Of a stretch of DNA of 64,000 bases, positions 46,352-54,153 are shown in pieces (positions within the stretch are counted from its first letter, which is position 1; each line of letters opens with the position of its first letter). The notes beneath the pieces were generated by a model. The model was not told the origin of the DNA, did no database searches, and saw nothing but the letters and a program-made list of their open reading frames with translations. The DNA comes from Streptomyces sp. NBC_00289. Lineage in GTDB: Bacteria; Actinomycetota; Actinomycetes; Streptomycetales; Streptomycetaceae. The translations under genes were made by a program, and so were the position numbers. The stretch lies in assembly GCF_041435115.1 (NCBI RefSeq), contig NZ_CP108046.1:3534001-3598000 (forward strand), given 5' to 3'.

Positions 46352-47133
46352 CAGCTGAGCAGCTCCGTGGTGGTGACCGCGCGCAGTCCGCGGCGGTCGA
46401 GCTCTTCGAGTACGGCGGGCAGCGCGGCGACCGTGTCGGGGTAGCCGAAGTGCAGGCTCACCACGGATCCGTTGCGGATCTCGCCGAGGACGGTACGGGT
46501 GACGGCGGGGGCGCCGGGCGAAGTGAAGTCGAGGGAGTCGACGTCGTACGACAGGACGTGGGGGTAGCCCGCGTCGCGGGCGAGGCGTTCGACGAGCGGG
46601 GAGGCGCGGGCGGCGCGGGAGGGGCGGAACCAGGTGCCGATGGACCCGGTGAGTCCGCGCAGCCGCTCGGCGCAACCGGTGATCTCCGCACGGGCCTCGG
46701 CCTCGGACATGGTGTTGATGCCCAGGTGGCGCTGGGTGTGGTTGCCGAGGTCATGGCCGCCGTCGAGGATGCGGCGGGCCAGGCCGGGGTGTTCGTCGAG
46801 CCAGGTGCCGACGGCGAGGACGGTGACGCGGGCGCCCTGCCGTTCGGCCTCGCCGAGGAGGGCGCGGGCGATGGCCGGATCGCCGTGTCCGTGGAAGGTG
46901 AGGGCGACGCGGGGGTGGGCGCGGGGGCCGTGGGTGACTTGGGCCGGTTGACCGGGGAAGGCGCGGGGGGCGGGGGCGGAGGCCGGTGGGGGTGCGGTCG
47001 GGGTCGCGGGGGACGTGCGGGCGGGGTGCGCGACGGCGCCGGCGGTGGAGCATCCGGCGAGCGTGCTTCCGGCGAGGAGTGCGGCACCCGTGCGCAGCGC
47101 CGTACGGCGGTCGGTCGTGGTCACCCGCACCAT
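46351..47133 (-). CDS. polysaccharide-deacetylase-like (NodB) lipoprotein with altered motif 1
   Basis: 260 residues. Lipoprotein signal with lipobox LAGC (Cys28), then a Pro/Ala-rich linker to about 70. The NodB domain keeps the metal histidines His132 and His136 in GNHTQRH and the late hydrophobic His segment VVSLHFGYPD. Motif 1, normally TFDDG, reads TFHGHGD at 79-85, and the RPPxG motif is FRPSRA. This looks like an actinobacterial subfamily; whether it deacetylates sugar is uncertain. No ribosome site precedes the ATG; a GTG three codons later is possible. Confidence 0.85.
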   Translation of the reverse strand: MVRVTTTDRRTALRTGAALLAGSTLAGCSTAGAVAHPARTSPATPTAPPPASAPAPRAFPGQPAQVTHGPRAHPRVALTFHGHGDPAIARALLGEAERQGARVTVLAVGTWLDEHPGLARRILDGGHDLGNHTQRHLGINTMSEAEARAEITGCAERLRGLTGSIGTWFRPSRAARASPLVERLARDAGYPHVLSYDVDSLDFTSPGAPAVTRTVLGEIRNGSVVSLHFGYPDTVAALPAVLEELDRRGLRAVTTTELLS

Positions 47134-47205
47134 TTAAGGGGTGTACCGGGCGAAAACCGGCTATTGGACCGAGTGGCGGCCGGACACTCGGTCAGCGGGC
47201 ACGCC

Positions 47206-47709
47206 CTAGCGGTCGGCCACCCTCATCTCGAACCAGGTGGTCTTGCCCCGTGGCAGCAGGTCGACGCCCCAGCGGTCGGACAGCTTGTCGACGAGGAACA
47301 GTCCGCGCCCGCTGATGTCCGTCTCCTGGACCGGCATCAGACAGGGCAGGCCCCGGGAGGGGTCGCGGACCTCGACGCGGATCCAGCCGCGGCGGCGGCG
47401 CATACGGAGACCGAAGACGCGGGCGCCGGTGTGCCGTACGGCGTTGCCGACCAGTTCGGAGACCAGTAAGACGGCGTCTTCCGTCATCTTCGGGGTGAGT
47501 CCCCACTGACGCAGGACCACCACCTGGGCCAGTCGGCGGGCCGTGGCCGCGGACTCGGGGCGGGACGGCAGCGGAACCTCGGCCTCGGTGGGATTGCCGA
47601 ACAACTCGAGTGCTTTCAGCGCGTGTTCGTCCTCGACCGCAGGCGACCAGCGCGCCGCGGCCGCACGGCTGTGTCCCCGCGGCTGTTCGATGCCCTCCAG
47701 CCCCGCCAT
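47206..47709 (-). CDS. RsbW-like ATP-binding protein (anti-sigma/serine kinase family)
   Basis: 167 residues from the ATG at 47709; the longer frame upstream is low-complexity. A HATPase_c_2 domain covers about 50-165: N-box SELVGNAVRHTGA, G1 region VRDPSRGLPCL and G2 loop DISGRGLFLVDKLSDRWG. This large Streptomyces family includes anti-sigma factors and phosphatase partners. No sigma factor or antagonist gene is adjacent, so its target is unknown. Confidence 0.88.
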   Translation of the reverse strand: MAGLEGIEQPRGHSRAAAARWSPAVEDEHALKALELFGNPTEAEVPLPSRPESAATARRLAQVVVLRQWGLTPKMTEDAVLLVSELVGNAVRHTGARVFGLRMRRRRGWIRVEVRDPSRGLPCLMPVQETDISGRGLFLVDKLSDRWGVDLLPRGKTTWFEMRVADR

Positions 47710-47983
47710 GCCCCCATCATGGCCGCCCGAACCGGCCGCCGGGGCCGTTCCCGCCGAATACACCCTCCGGAATCCCTCGTTCCGATGGGGTCGATCGGCA
47801 TATGCCAACGGCACATCGGCACCGTCAACGACCCTTCTGGCCTGCGGAGAAGGCTCGGCTGGAGGCAATCGACAGGCTCCCTCGACAAGACAGGCTTAAG
47901 GCCGCCTTAAGGCTGCCATAAACCGTCCCATCGAGGGACCCCGATCGACCACCGGATCAGACACCCTGTCAATTGCAAGGGGT
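47710..47983. other. spacer between the RsbW-like gene and the enoyl-CoA hydratase gene
   Basis: No gene. It carries a pair of cttaag-containing short dyads (around 47895-47915) in an AT-richer patch, and must hold the promoter of the RsbW-like gene. Nothing else is identifiable. Confidence 0.5.
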
Positions 47984-48751
47984 TCAGAGGAATTTCGCCT
48001 TGCCGGGGCCCTCATCCACGAAGCTGCGCATCCCGCGCTCACGGTCCTCCGTCGCGAACAGGCCCGCGAACCAGTTGCGTTCGACGGCCAGGCCCGTCTC
48101 GATGTCCGTCTCCAGGCCGGTGTCGATCGACTCCTTCGCCGCCCGGAGCGCGATCGCCGGGCCCTGCGCCAGCCTGGCCGCCCAGGCGTGGGCCTCCGTG
48201 TAGACGTCGGCGGCCGGGACCACCCGGTCCACCAGGCCCAGCGTGTGGGCCTCGTCCGCCTTCACCATCCGGCCGGTGAAGATCAGGTCCTTCGCCTTCG
48301 AGGGACCGATCAGCCGGGAGAGGCGCTGCGTGCCGCCGGCGCCCGGGATGAGGCCGAGCAGGATCTCCGGCTGGCCCAGCTTGGCGTTGTCGGCGGCGAT
48401 CCGGAAGTCCGCGCACAGGGCGAGCTCGCAGCCGCCGCCCAGCGCGTAGCCGGTGACGGCGGCCACCACCGGCTTGGGGATGCGGGCCACCGCCGTGAAC
48501 GAGTCCTGCAGGGCCTTCGCCCGCAGGATCATCGCGGTGTGGTCCATGGCCTGCATCTCCTTGATGTCCGCGCCCGCCGCGAACACCTTCTCGCCGCCGT
48601 AGATCACCACGGCGCGCACGTCCTCGCGCCGGGTGGCCTCCTCGGCGAGCTCCTTGAGCCGGTCCTGGGTGGCGACGTCCAGCGCGTTCATCGGCGGGCG
48701 GTCGAGGCGCAGGGTGCCGACGCCCTCGGCTACTTCGAGATTCACGGTCAT
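47984..48751 (-). CDS. enoyl-CoA hydratase/isomerase family protein
   Basis: 255 residues, the usual crotonase length. Oxyanion-hole segments AAGADIKEM and ALGGGCELALCADFRIA, and the second catalytic Glu in GQPEILLGLIPGAGGTQRL. Both acidic positions of hydratases (in CELAL and QPEIL) are present, so true hydration of 2-enoyl-CoA is likely. It acts in fatty-acid or amino-acid beta-oxidation. Monocistronic, insulated upstream by the L,D-transpeptidase terminator. Confidence 0.92.
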   Translation of the reverse strand: MTVNLEVAEGVGTLRLDRPPMNALDVATQDRLKELAEEATRREDVRAVVIYGGEKVFAAGADIKEMQAMDHTAMILRAKALQDSFTAVARIPKPVVAAVTGYALGGGCELALCADFRIAADNAKLGQPEILLGLIPGAGGTQRLSRLIGPSKAKDLIFTGRMVKADEAHTLGLVDRVVPAADVYTEAHAWAARLAQGPAIALRAAKESIDTGLETDIETGLAVERNWFAGLFATEDRERGMRSFVDEGPGKAKFL

Positions 48752-48779
48752 GCAGGCAGGTTAACGGCCACTAACGCCA

Positions 48780-48815
48780 ACGGCCCCGGTGCGCTACCTC
48801 ACACACCGGGGCCGT
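48780..48815 (-). terminator. hairpin after the first L,D-transpeptidase gene
   Basis: acggccccggtg at 48780-48791 pairs exactly with 48804-48815 around a 12-nt loop. It starts 26 bp after the transpeptidase stop (reading leftward), upstream of the hydratase start. Confidence 0.8.
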
Positions 48816-48840
48816 GCCCGCACCGCGAGACGTCAGACGG

Positions 48841-50076
48841 TCAGGCCGTCCACTTGTCCCACGACATGTTCCAGCCGTTGAGCCCGTTGTCCGGGGCGAC
48901 GGTCTGATCCTCGGAGTTCTTGACCTCGACCACGTCGCCGACCATCGAGTGGTCGAAGAACCAGCCCGCGGGAAGCCCGCGGTCGGAGCCGCCGCGCACG
49001 TCCTGCAGGCCGACGCAGCCGTGGCTGGCGTTGTAGTTGCCGAAGGCGTCGCCGCCCCAGTAGTTGCCGTGGATGAAGGTGCCGGAGGTGGTCAGGCGCA
49101 TCGCGTCCGGCACGTCCTTGATGTCGTACTCGCCGCCGTAGCCGACCGTCTCGCCGTTCATCCGGGTCACCCGGAGCTTCTCGCTGATGACCATCTGGCC
49201 GTTCCAGGTCTCGTAGCCGGGCTTGCCGGTGGTGACCGGAACGGTCTTGACGACCTTGCCGTCCTGGGTGACCTTCATCGTGTGCTTCTTGGCGTCCACG
49301 ATCGAGACCTGGTCGCGGCCGATGGTGAAGGAGACGGTCTTGGACTGCTTGCCGTAGACGCCGTCGCGGCCCTCGACACCGTCGAGCGCGAGGTCGACGG
49401 TGACCTTGGTGCCTTCCTTCCAGTACTTCTCCGGACGGAAGTCGAGGCGGTCGTTGCCGAACCAGTGGCCTTGGACGTCGACGGCGGGCACGGTCCTGAT
49501 CGTGATGGCCTTCTCGACGTCCTCGGGGCTGGTGATGCCCCGGGTGAAGCGGATCGAGAACGGCATGCCGACGCCGACCTTCGAGCCGTCCTCGGGAGTG
49601 AAGTTGCCGATGAAGGTGTTCTGCGGCGTCAGCGTGGTGAAGCTGGAGTCCTCGGCGGCCGTACGGCCCGCCGAGTCCTTGGCGATCGCGTGCACCGTGT
49701 AGGTGGTGGAGGCGGCCAGGTGCGTGGCCGGTGTCCAGCCGGCACCGTCGCCGGATATCTTCCCGGCTATCTTCCCGCCCTTGGCGTCCTTGACCTCGAC
49801 CTGGGTCAGCTTGCCCTTGGTGGCGCCCACCTTCAGGGCGCCACTGGTGTCGACGGACTTCGCACCGTCCTTGGGCGCGATGGAGACGACGGCCTCCGAC
49901 TGCTTGCTCTGCGTGGTGGACGAGCCCTGCTCCGTCGCGCCGCCGGCCCCCGAGTCCGAGCCGCCACCCCCTCCGCACGCCGTCACCGCAAGAAGCAGCA
50001 CTCCGACCACCGGTGCCAACAGCTTCTTGCGGCCACGCCCGCGTGCGTCAACCGACGCCCCCGATATCGGTCGCAC
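48841..50076 (-). CDS. lipoprotein L,D-transpeptidase (YkuD) with two Ig-like domains
   Basis: 411 residues from the GTG at 50076; a TTG two codons earlier is the other choice and has a closer ribosome site. Lipobox AVTAC anchors the protein. Two Ig-like domains follow (first from about 60, second with TPEDGSKVGVGMPFSIRF), then the YkuD catalytic domain with HGNYWG and the active-site Cys near 354 in SHGCVGL. L,D-transpeptidases make 3-3 cross-links in peptidoglycan and resist most beta-lactams. The domain order is that of the mycobacterial LdtMt2 type. The next gene upstream is a paralogue. Confidence 0.95.
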   Translation of the reverse strand: MRPISGASVDARGRGRKKLLAPVVGVLLLAVTACGGGGGSDSGAGGATEQGSSTTQSKQSEAVVSIAPKDGAKSVDTSGALKVGATKGKLTQVEVKDAKGGKIAGKISGDGAGWTPATHLAASTTYTVHAIAKDSAGRTAAEDSSFTTLTPQNTFIGNFTPEDGSKVGVGMPFSIRFTRGITSPEDVEKAITIRTVPAVDVQGHWFGNDRLDFRPEKYWKEGTKVTVDLALDGVEGRDGVYGKQSKTVSFTIGRDQVSIVDAKKHTMKVTQDGKVVKTVPVTTGKPGYETWNGQMVISEKLRVTRMNGETVGYGGEYDIKDVPDAMRLTTSGTFIHGNYWGGDAFGNYNASHGCVGLQDVRGGSDRGLPAGWFFDHSMVGDVVEVKNSEDQTVAPDNGLNGWNMSWDKWTA

Positions 50077-50241
50077 GTTCAACTCTTCTCCCCTCGCCGG
50101 GCCTGGTCAGGCCCGCCCCGGCGCGCTCCACGCACGCATCGGCGCATATTAACCGGCGGGTTTTGAGCATCGTGTCAGGTCAAGGTCACCGTTCAGTCCC
50201 AACTTCAACGGAAAGTTGGGAGAGAACGCCCCCCCTGCCGG

Positions 50242-51468
50242 TCACTTCACCGCACTGCCCGCCTTCCACTCGCTCCAGCCCATGTTCCATCCGCCGAGGC
50301 CGTTGTCGGGAGCGACCTTCTTGTCATTGCTGTGGACGACCTCGACGACGTCGCCGACCAGACTGCGGTCGAAGAACCAGCCGGCGGGCGAGTCCGAGCT
50401 GCCGCCCTTCACGTCCCTGAGCCCCACGCAGCCGTGGCTGACATTGATGTTCCCGGGGGCGTCCGGCGCCCAGTAGTTGCCGTGCAGGAAGGTGCCGGAG
50501 TCCGTCAGGCGCATGGCGTGCGGGACGTCCGGGATGTCGTACTCGCCGCCGAAGCCGACGGTACGGCTGTTCATGCGGGTCACCTCGAGCATCTCGGTGA
50601 TGACCATCCTGCCGTTGTACGTGGTGGTCTTCGGGGCGCCGGCCGTGATCGGGACGGTGGCGAGGAGGTCGCCGTCGCGCCGGACGTCCATGGTGTGCCG
50701 GGCCGCGTCGACCAGGGAGACCTGACTGCGGCCGACGGTGAAGGAGAACGTCTTGTACTGGACCCCGTAGACGCCGGGTGCCCCCTCGACGTCCCGCAGC
50801 CGCAGGGCGACGGTGACCTGCGTACCCGGCTTCCAGTACCGCTCGGGGCGGAAGTCGAGGCGGGCGCCGCCGAACCAGTGGGGGCGGATCTCGACCGGCG
50901 GCTTCGCGGTGACGTGGATCGCCCGCTCGACGGCGGCGCGGTGCTCGATCGCCCGGTTGAACTCCAGGGACACGATCATTCCGGTGCCGACGGTCGAGCG
51001 GTTCTCCGGGGTGACGTATCCGATGAAGCGTTTGTCGGGAACGTACGTCGTGAAGGTGGTGTGCCGGGCGGAGCGGCGGCCCCGGCCGTCCAGGGCCACC
51101 GCGTCGACCGTGTACCGGGCGGCCAGGGCCAGTTTCTCGTCGTCGGGCTCCCAGCGCAGGCCGTCCTCGGAGACGTGCCCCGGCACCGGGGACTCCTGTG
51201 CGTCCTGGGACCTGACGACCTTCACCGACTCGATACGTCCACTGGGCACCCGCACCAGGAGCGTCCGGTCGGGTCGTACGCCCCTGCTCCCGTCGTCGGG
51301 GGTGACCCGGATGACGTCCTCGGGTGCCGGGGGTTTGCCGAGCACCTGCTCGATCGCACTCGTGCCCTCCGAAGTACAGCCGGTGGCCCCGGCCAGCAGT
51401 CCTGCCCATGTCAGTACGGCGGCCAGTGCGGCCCTCGCGCGCCGCGCGCGCCCTTGTCCATGCCTCAC
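50242..51468 (-). CDS. lipoprotein L,D-transpeptidase (YkuD), paralogue
   Basis: 408 residues, GTG start. The signal ends at the lipobox GATGC, then come Ig-like domains (TPENRSTVGTGMIVSLEFNRAIE parallels TPEDGSKVGVGMPFSIRFTRGIT of the neighbour) and YkuD with HGNYWAPD and active Cys near 347 in SHGCVGL. The two neighbouring proteins share nearly every landmark from the second Ig domain to the C-terminal GWNM.W..W, so they arose by tandem duplication. The N-terminal domains differ more, which could give different localisation or regulation. 165 bp separate the two genes. Confidence 0.95.
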   Translation of the reverse strand: MRHGQGRARRARAALAAVLTWAGLLAGATGCTSEGTSAIEQVLGKPPAPEDVIRVTPDDGSRGVRPDRTLLVRVPSGRIESVKVVRSQDAQESPVPGHVSEDGLRWEPDDEKLALAARYTVDAVALDGRGRRSARHTTFTTYVPDKRFIGYVTPENRSTVGTGMIVSLEFNRAIEHRAAVERAIHVTAKPPVEIRPHWFGGARLDFRPERYWKPGTQVTVALRLRDVEGAPGVYGVQYKTFSFTVGRSQVSLVDAARHTMDVRRDGDLLATVPITAGAPKTTTYNGRMVITEMLEVTRMNSRTVGFGGEYDIPDVPHAMRLTDSGTFLHGNYWAPDAPGNINVSHGCVGLRDVKGGSSDSPAGWFFDRSLVGDVVEVVHSNDKKVAPDNGLGGWNMGWSEWKAGSAVK

Positions 51469-51620
51469 GCGATGCCCAACGACCGGGTGCGCTTCGGGGA
51501 AACGTGAGTGCGACCCAAGCTCTGGGCAGAACAGTGGGGAGAACGACGCGACGGGGAGCCGCGGCCGGGACGCCGTACGCGCCTTGCACGTCGTTCCACG
51601 AGCCGTGGGAGGCTGAACAG

Positions 51621-53864
51621 GTGTCCAGCGCAGCCGAGCAGGAGGCGGTGGCCGAGGGGCGCGCCGCCGGGGACGGGCGCCCTGCCGCCGCCGTGAACGG
51701 CGCGCACCGCAAGGTGCCCGTGCCGGTGTGGCCCGGCGCGTCGATGCCGCTGGGCGCCCGTTTCCGGGTGGGCCCGGACGGGGTGGCGGGCACCAACTTC
51801 GCGCTGTGGGCCGGCGGGGCGGAGTCGGTGGAGCTGTGTCTGTTCGACGAGGAGGGCCGGGAGACGCGGGCGCGGCTGACCGAGCTGACGCACGAGATCT
51901 GGCACGGGTTCGTGCCGGGTGTGATGCCCGGACAGCGGTACGGCTACCGGGTGCGGGGCCGCTGGGACCCGTGGACCGGCGCCCGCTGGAACGAGGCGAA
52001 ACTCCTTCTCGACCCGTACGCGCGCGCGGTGGACGGCGACTTCGGCCTGCCGCCCGAGGTGTACGGGCATGTGCGGGACTGGCCCCAACAGCAGGTGGCG
52101 GACACCGTGCGGGACGACCGGGACTCGGCGCCGTACGTCCCGAAGGGGGTCGTCGTCCATGACGACGACGACTGGGCGGACGACCGGCGCCCCAAGACGC
52201 CGTGGGCCGACTCGGTGATCTACGAGCTGCACGTCAAGGGGTTCACCGAACTCCATCCGGGCATCCCCGAGGAACTCCGCGGAACCTACGCCGGTCTCGC
52301 CCATCCGGCCGCGATCGAGCATCTGGTGAAGCTCGGCGTGACCGCCGTCGAACTGCTGCCGGTGCACCAGTTCGCGCACGAGGACCACCTGCTGCGCCGG
52401 GGACTGAAGAACTACTGGGGCTACAACTCGATCGGCTACTTCGCCCCGCACGCCGGCTACGCCGCCTCCGGCACCACCGGCCAGCAGGTCGGCGAGTTCA
52501 AGCGGATGGTGGGCGCGCTGCACGCGGCCGGGATCGAGGTCATCCTCGACGTGGTCTACAACCACACCGCGGAGGCCGGTGAGCTGGGCCCCACGCTGTC
52601 CCTCAAGGGCATCGACAACCGGGGCTACTACCGGTTGCAGTCGGACGCCCGGAGGTACGCGGACTACACGGGCTGCGGCAACACCCTGCACGTCGTCCAG
52701 CCGCACGTACTGCGCCTGATCACGGACTCGCTGCGGTACTGGGTGACCGAGATGGGCGTCGACGGCTTCCGCTTCGACCTGGCGGCCGCGCTGGCGCGTT
52801 CCATGCACGACGTCGACATGCTGTCCCCCTTTCTCGCGGTGATCGCCCAGGACCCGGTGCTGCGCCGGGTGAAGCTGATCGCCGAGCCGTGGGACGTGGG
52901 CTCGGGCGGCTACCAGGTGGGCGCGTTCCCGCCCCTGTGGACCGAGTGGAACGACCGGTACCGCAACGCCGTACGGGACTTCTGGCGGGGCGCGCTGCCC
53001 GACGTCCGCGATCTCGGCTACCGCCTGTCGGGGTCCAGCGACCTGTACGCGTGGGGCGGCCGCAGGCCCTACGCGTCGGTCAACTTCGTGACCGCGCACG
53101 ACGGTTTCACCCTGCGCGACCTGGTGTCCTACGAGCGCAAGCACAACGAGGCGAACGGTGAGGGCAACCGGGACGGCACGGACGACAACCGGGCGTGGAA
53201 CTGCGGCACCGAGGGCGAGACGGACGACGAGCGCGTACAGGCCCTGCGGCGGCGCCAGCTGCGGAACCTGCTGACCACGCTGCTGCTGTCGACGGGCGTA
53301 CCAATGCTGGTGGCCGGCGACGAACTGGGGCGTACCCAGCGCGGCAGCAACAACGCGTACTGCCAGGACAACGAGATCAGCTGGCTGGACTGGGGACTGC
53401 TGGAGGACCCCGGCTGGAAGGCGCTCTTCGACCTGACCTCCCGGCTGATCCGGCTGCGCCACCGGCACCCGGTGCTCCGCCGCCGGGCCTTCTTCTCCGG
53501 ACGCGCGCACTCGGCCGACGGACTGCGGGACCTGGCCTGGTTCACCGCGCGGGGCACGGAGATGACGGAACGGGACTGGTACGCGCCCGCGGCCACGCTG
53601 GGGATGTACCTCTCCGGCCGGGACATCCCGGGCCGCGACGAGCGGGGGACACCGATCCTCGACGACAGCTTCCTCGCCGTCCTGCACGCCGGCGACCGGC
53701 CGACGAGCTTCGTCCTGCCCGGACCGCCCTGGGCGGAGCGCTACGAGGTGGTCGTCGACACCTCGCGGGAGGAACAGGCGGAGGCGCCGGCGGTCACCCA
53801 CCGGGCGGGCACGGCGATCACCGTACCGGCCCGGGCGGTGCTGTTGTTGCGGGTGGCGGGCTGA
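51621..53864 (+). CDS. glgX: glycogen debranching enzyme (isoamylase type)
   Basis: 747 residues; GTG at 51621 with GGGAGG 8 nt upstream. A CBM48 domain (GTNFALWAGGAESVELCLFDEEG) is followed by the GH13 barrel: region I DVVYNHTAE, nucleophile Asp in GFRFDLA, acid Glu in LIAEPWDVG, and HD in FVTAHDGF. It cleaves alpha-1,6 branches of phosphorylase-limited glycogen. Glycogen turnover in Streptomyces is linked to sporulation. Downstream is a divergent-free 290-bp gap with two hairpins. Confidence 0.95.
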   Translation: MSSAAEQEAVAEGRAAGDGRPAAAVNGAHRKVPVPVWPGASMPLGARFRVGPDGVAGTNFALWAGGAESVELCLFDEEGRETRARLTELTHEIWHGFVPGVMPGQRYGYRVRGRWDPWTGARWNEAKLLLDPYARAVDGDFGLPPEVYGHVRDWPQQQVADTVRDDRDSAPYVPKGVVVHDDDDWADDRRPKTPWADSVIYELHVKGFTELHPGIPEELRGTYAGLAHPAAIEHLVKLGVTAVELLPVHQFAHEDHLLRRGLKNYWGYNSIGYFAPHAGYAASGTTGQQVGEFKRMVGALHAAGIEVILDVVYNHTAEAGELGPTLSLKGIDNRGYYRLQSDARRYADYTGCGNTLHVVQPHVLRLITDSLRYWVTEMGVDGFRFDLAAALARSMHDVDMLSPFLAVIAQDPVLRRVKLIAEPWDVGSGGYQVGAFPPLWTEWNDRYRNAVRDFWRGALPDVRDLGYRLSGSSDLYAWGGRRPYASVNFVTAHDGFTLRDLVSYERKHNEANGEGNRDGTDDNRAWNCGTEGETDDERVQALRRRQLRNLLTTLLLSTGVPMLVAGDELGRTQRGSNNAYCQDNEISWLDWGLLEDPGWKALFDLTSRLIRLRHRHPVLRRRAFFSGRAHSADGLRDLAWFTARGTEMTERDWYAPAATLGMYLSGRDIPGRDERGTPILDDSFLAVLHAGDRPTSFVLPGPPWAERYEVVVDTSREEQAEAPAVTHRAGTAITVPARAVLLLRVAG

Positions 53865-53870
53865 GGGAGC

Positions 53871-53921
53871 CTCGGCGGCCGAAGGCACGTGGTGTCGGCA
53901 GCGAGTCCCGGCGCCGCCGAG
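53871..53921 (+). terminator. hairpin after glgX
   Basis: ctcggcggc at 53871-53879 pairs with 53913-53921 across a 33-nt loop, starting 6 bp after the glgX stop. The long loop makes it only a moderate candidate. Confidence 0.45.
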
Positions 53922-54081
53922 CCCCACCTTGTTCGATGACGGGCAGGGGTTCAGCGTCGCGCCGGGCGGTGGGCCGGCACATCCGCCGGCGCGCTCGAAA
54001 GGACATCGGCCGATCGGTTGATGCGGGCGTACGACCTGTCGAACGCGCAGGTGATGTGCCCCTCGAAGGCACGGGTCCTAC

Positions 54082-54102
54082 GACCGGGGGCGGACCCCGG
54101 TC
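54082..54102 (+). promoter_or_regulatory. hairpin upstream of the ABC exporter cluster
   Basis: gaccgggg at 54082-54089 pairs with 54095-54102 around a 5-nt loop, 52 bp before the first exporter start. No ribosome site precedes that ATG, and TAGGCT lies about 10 bp upstream, so the message might be leaderless. Confidence 0.4.
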
Positions 54103-54153
54103 AGGCCAAAACTCGGTGGGCGTTGTCAGTGCCGATCCGTAGGCTCGCTTCTG

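Noticed and set aside
51465..53927. 820-codon minus-strand open frame over glgX
   Set aside because: Shadow of glgX. The plus frame has all GH13 catalytic motifs and a ribosome site.
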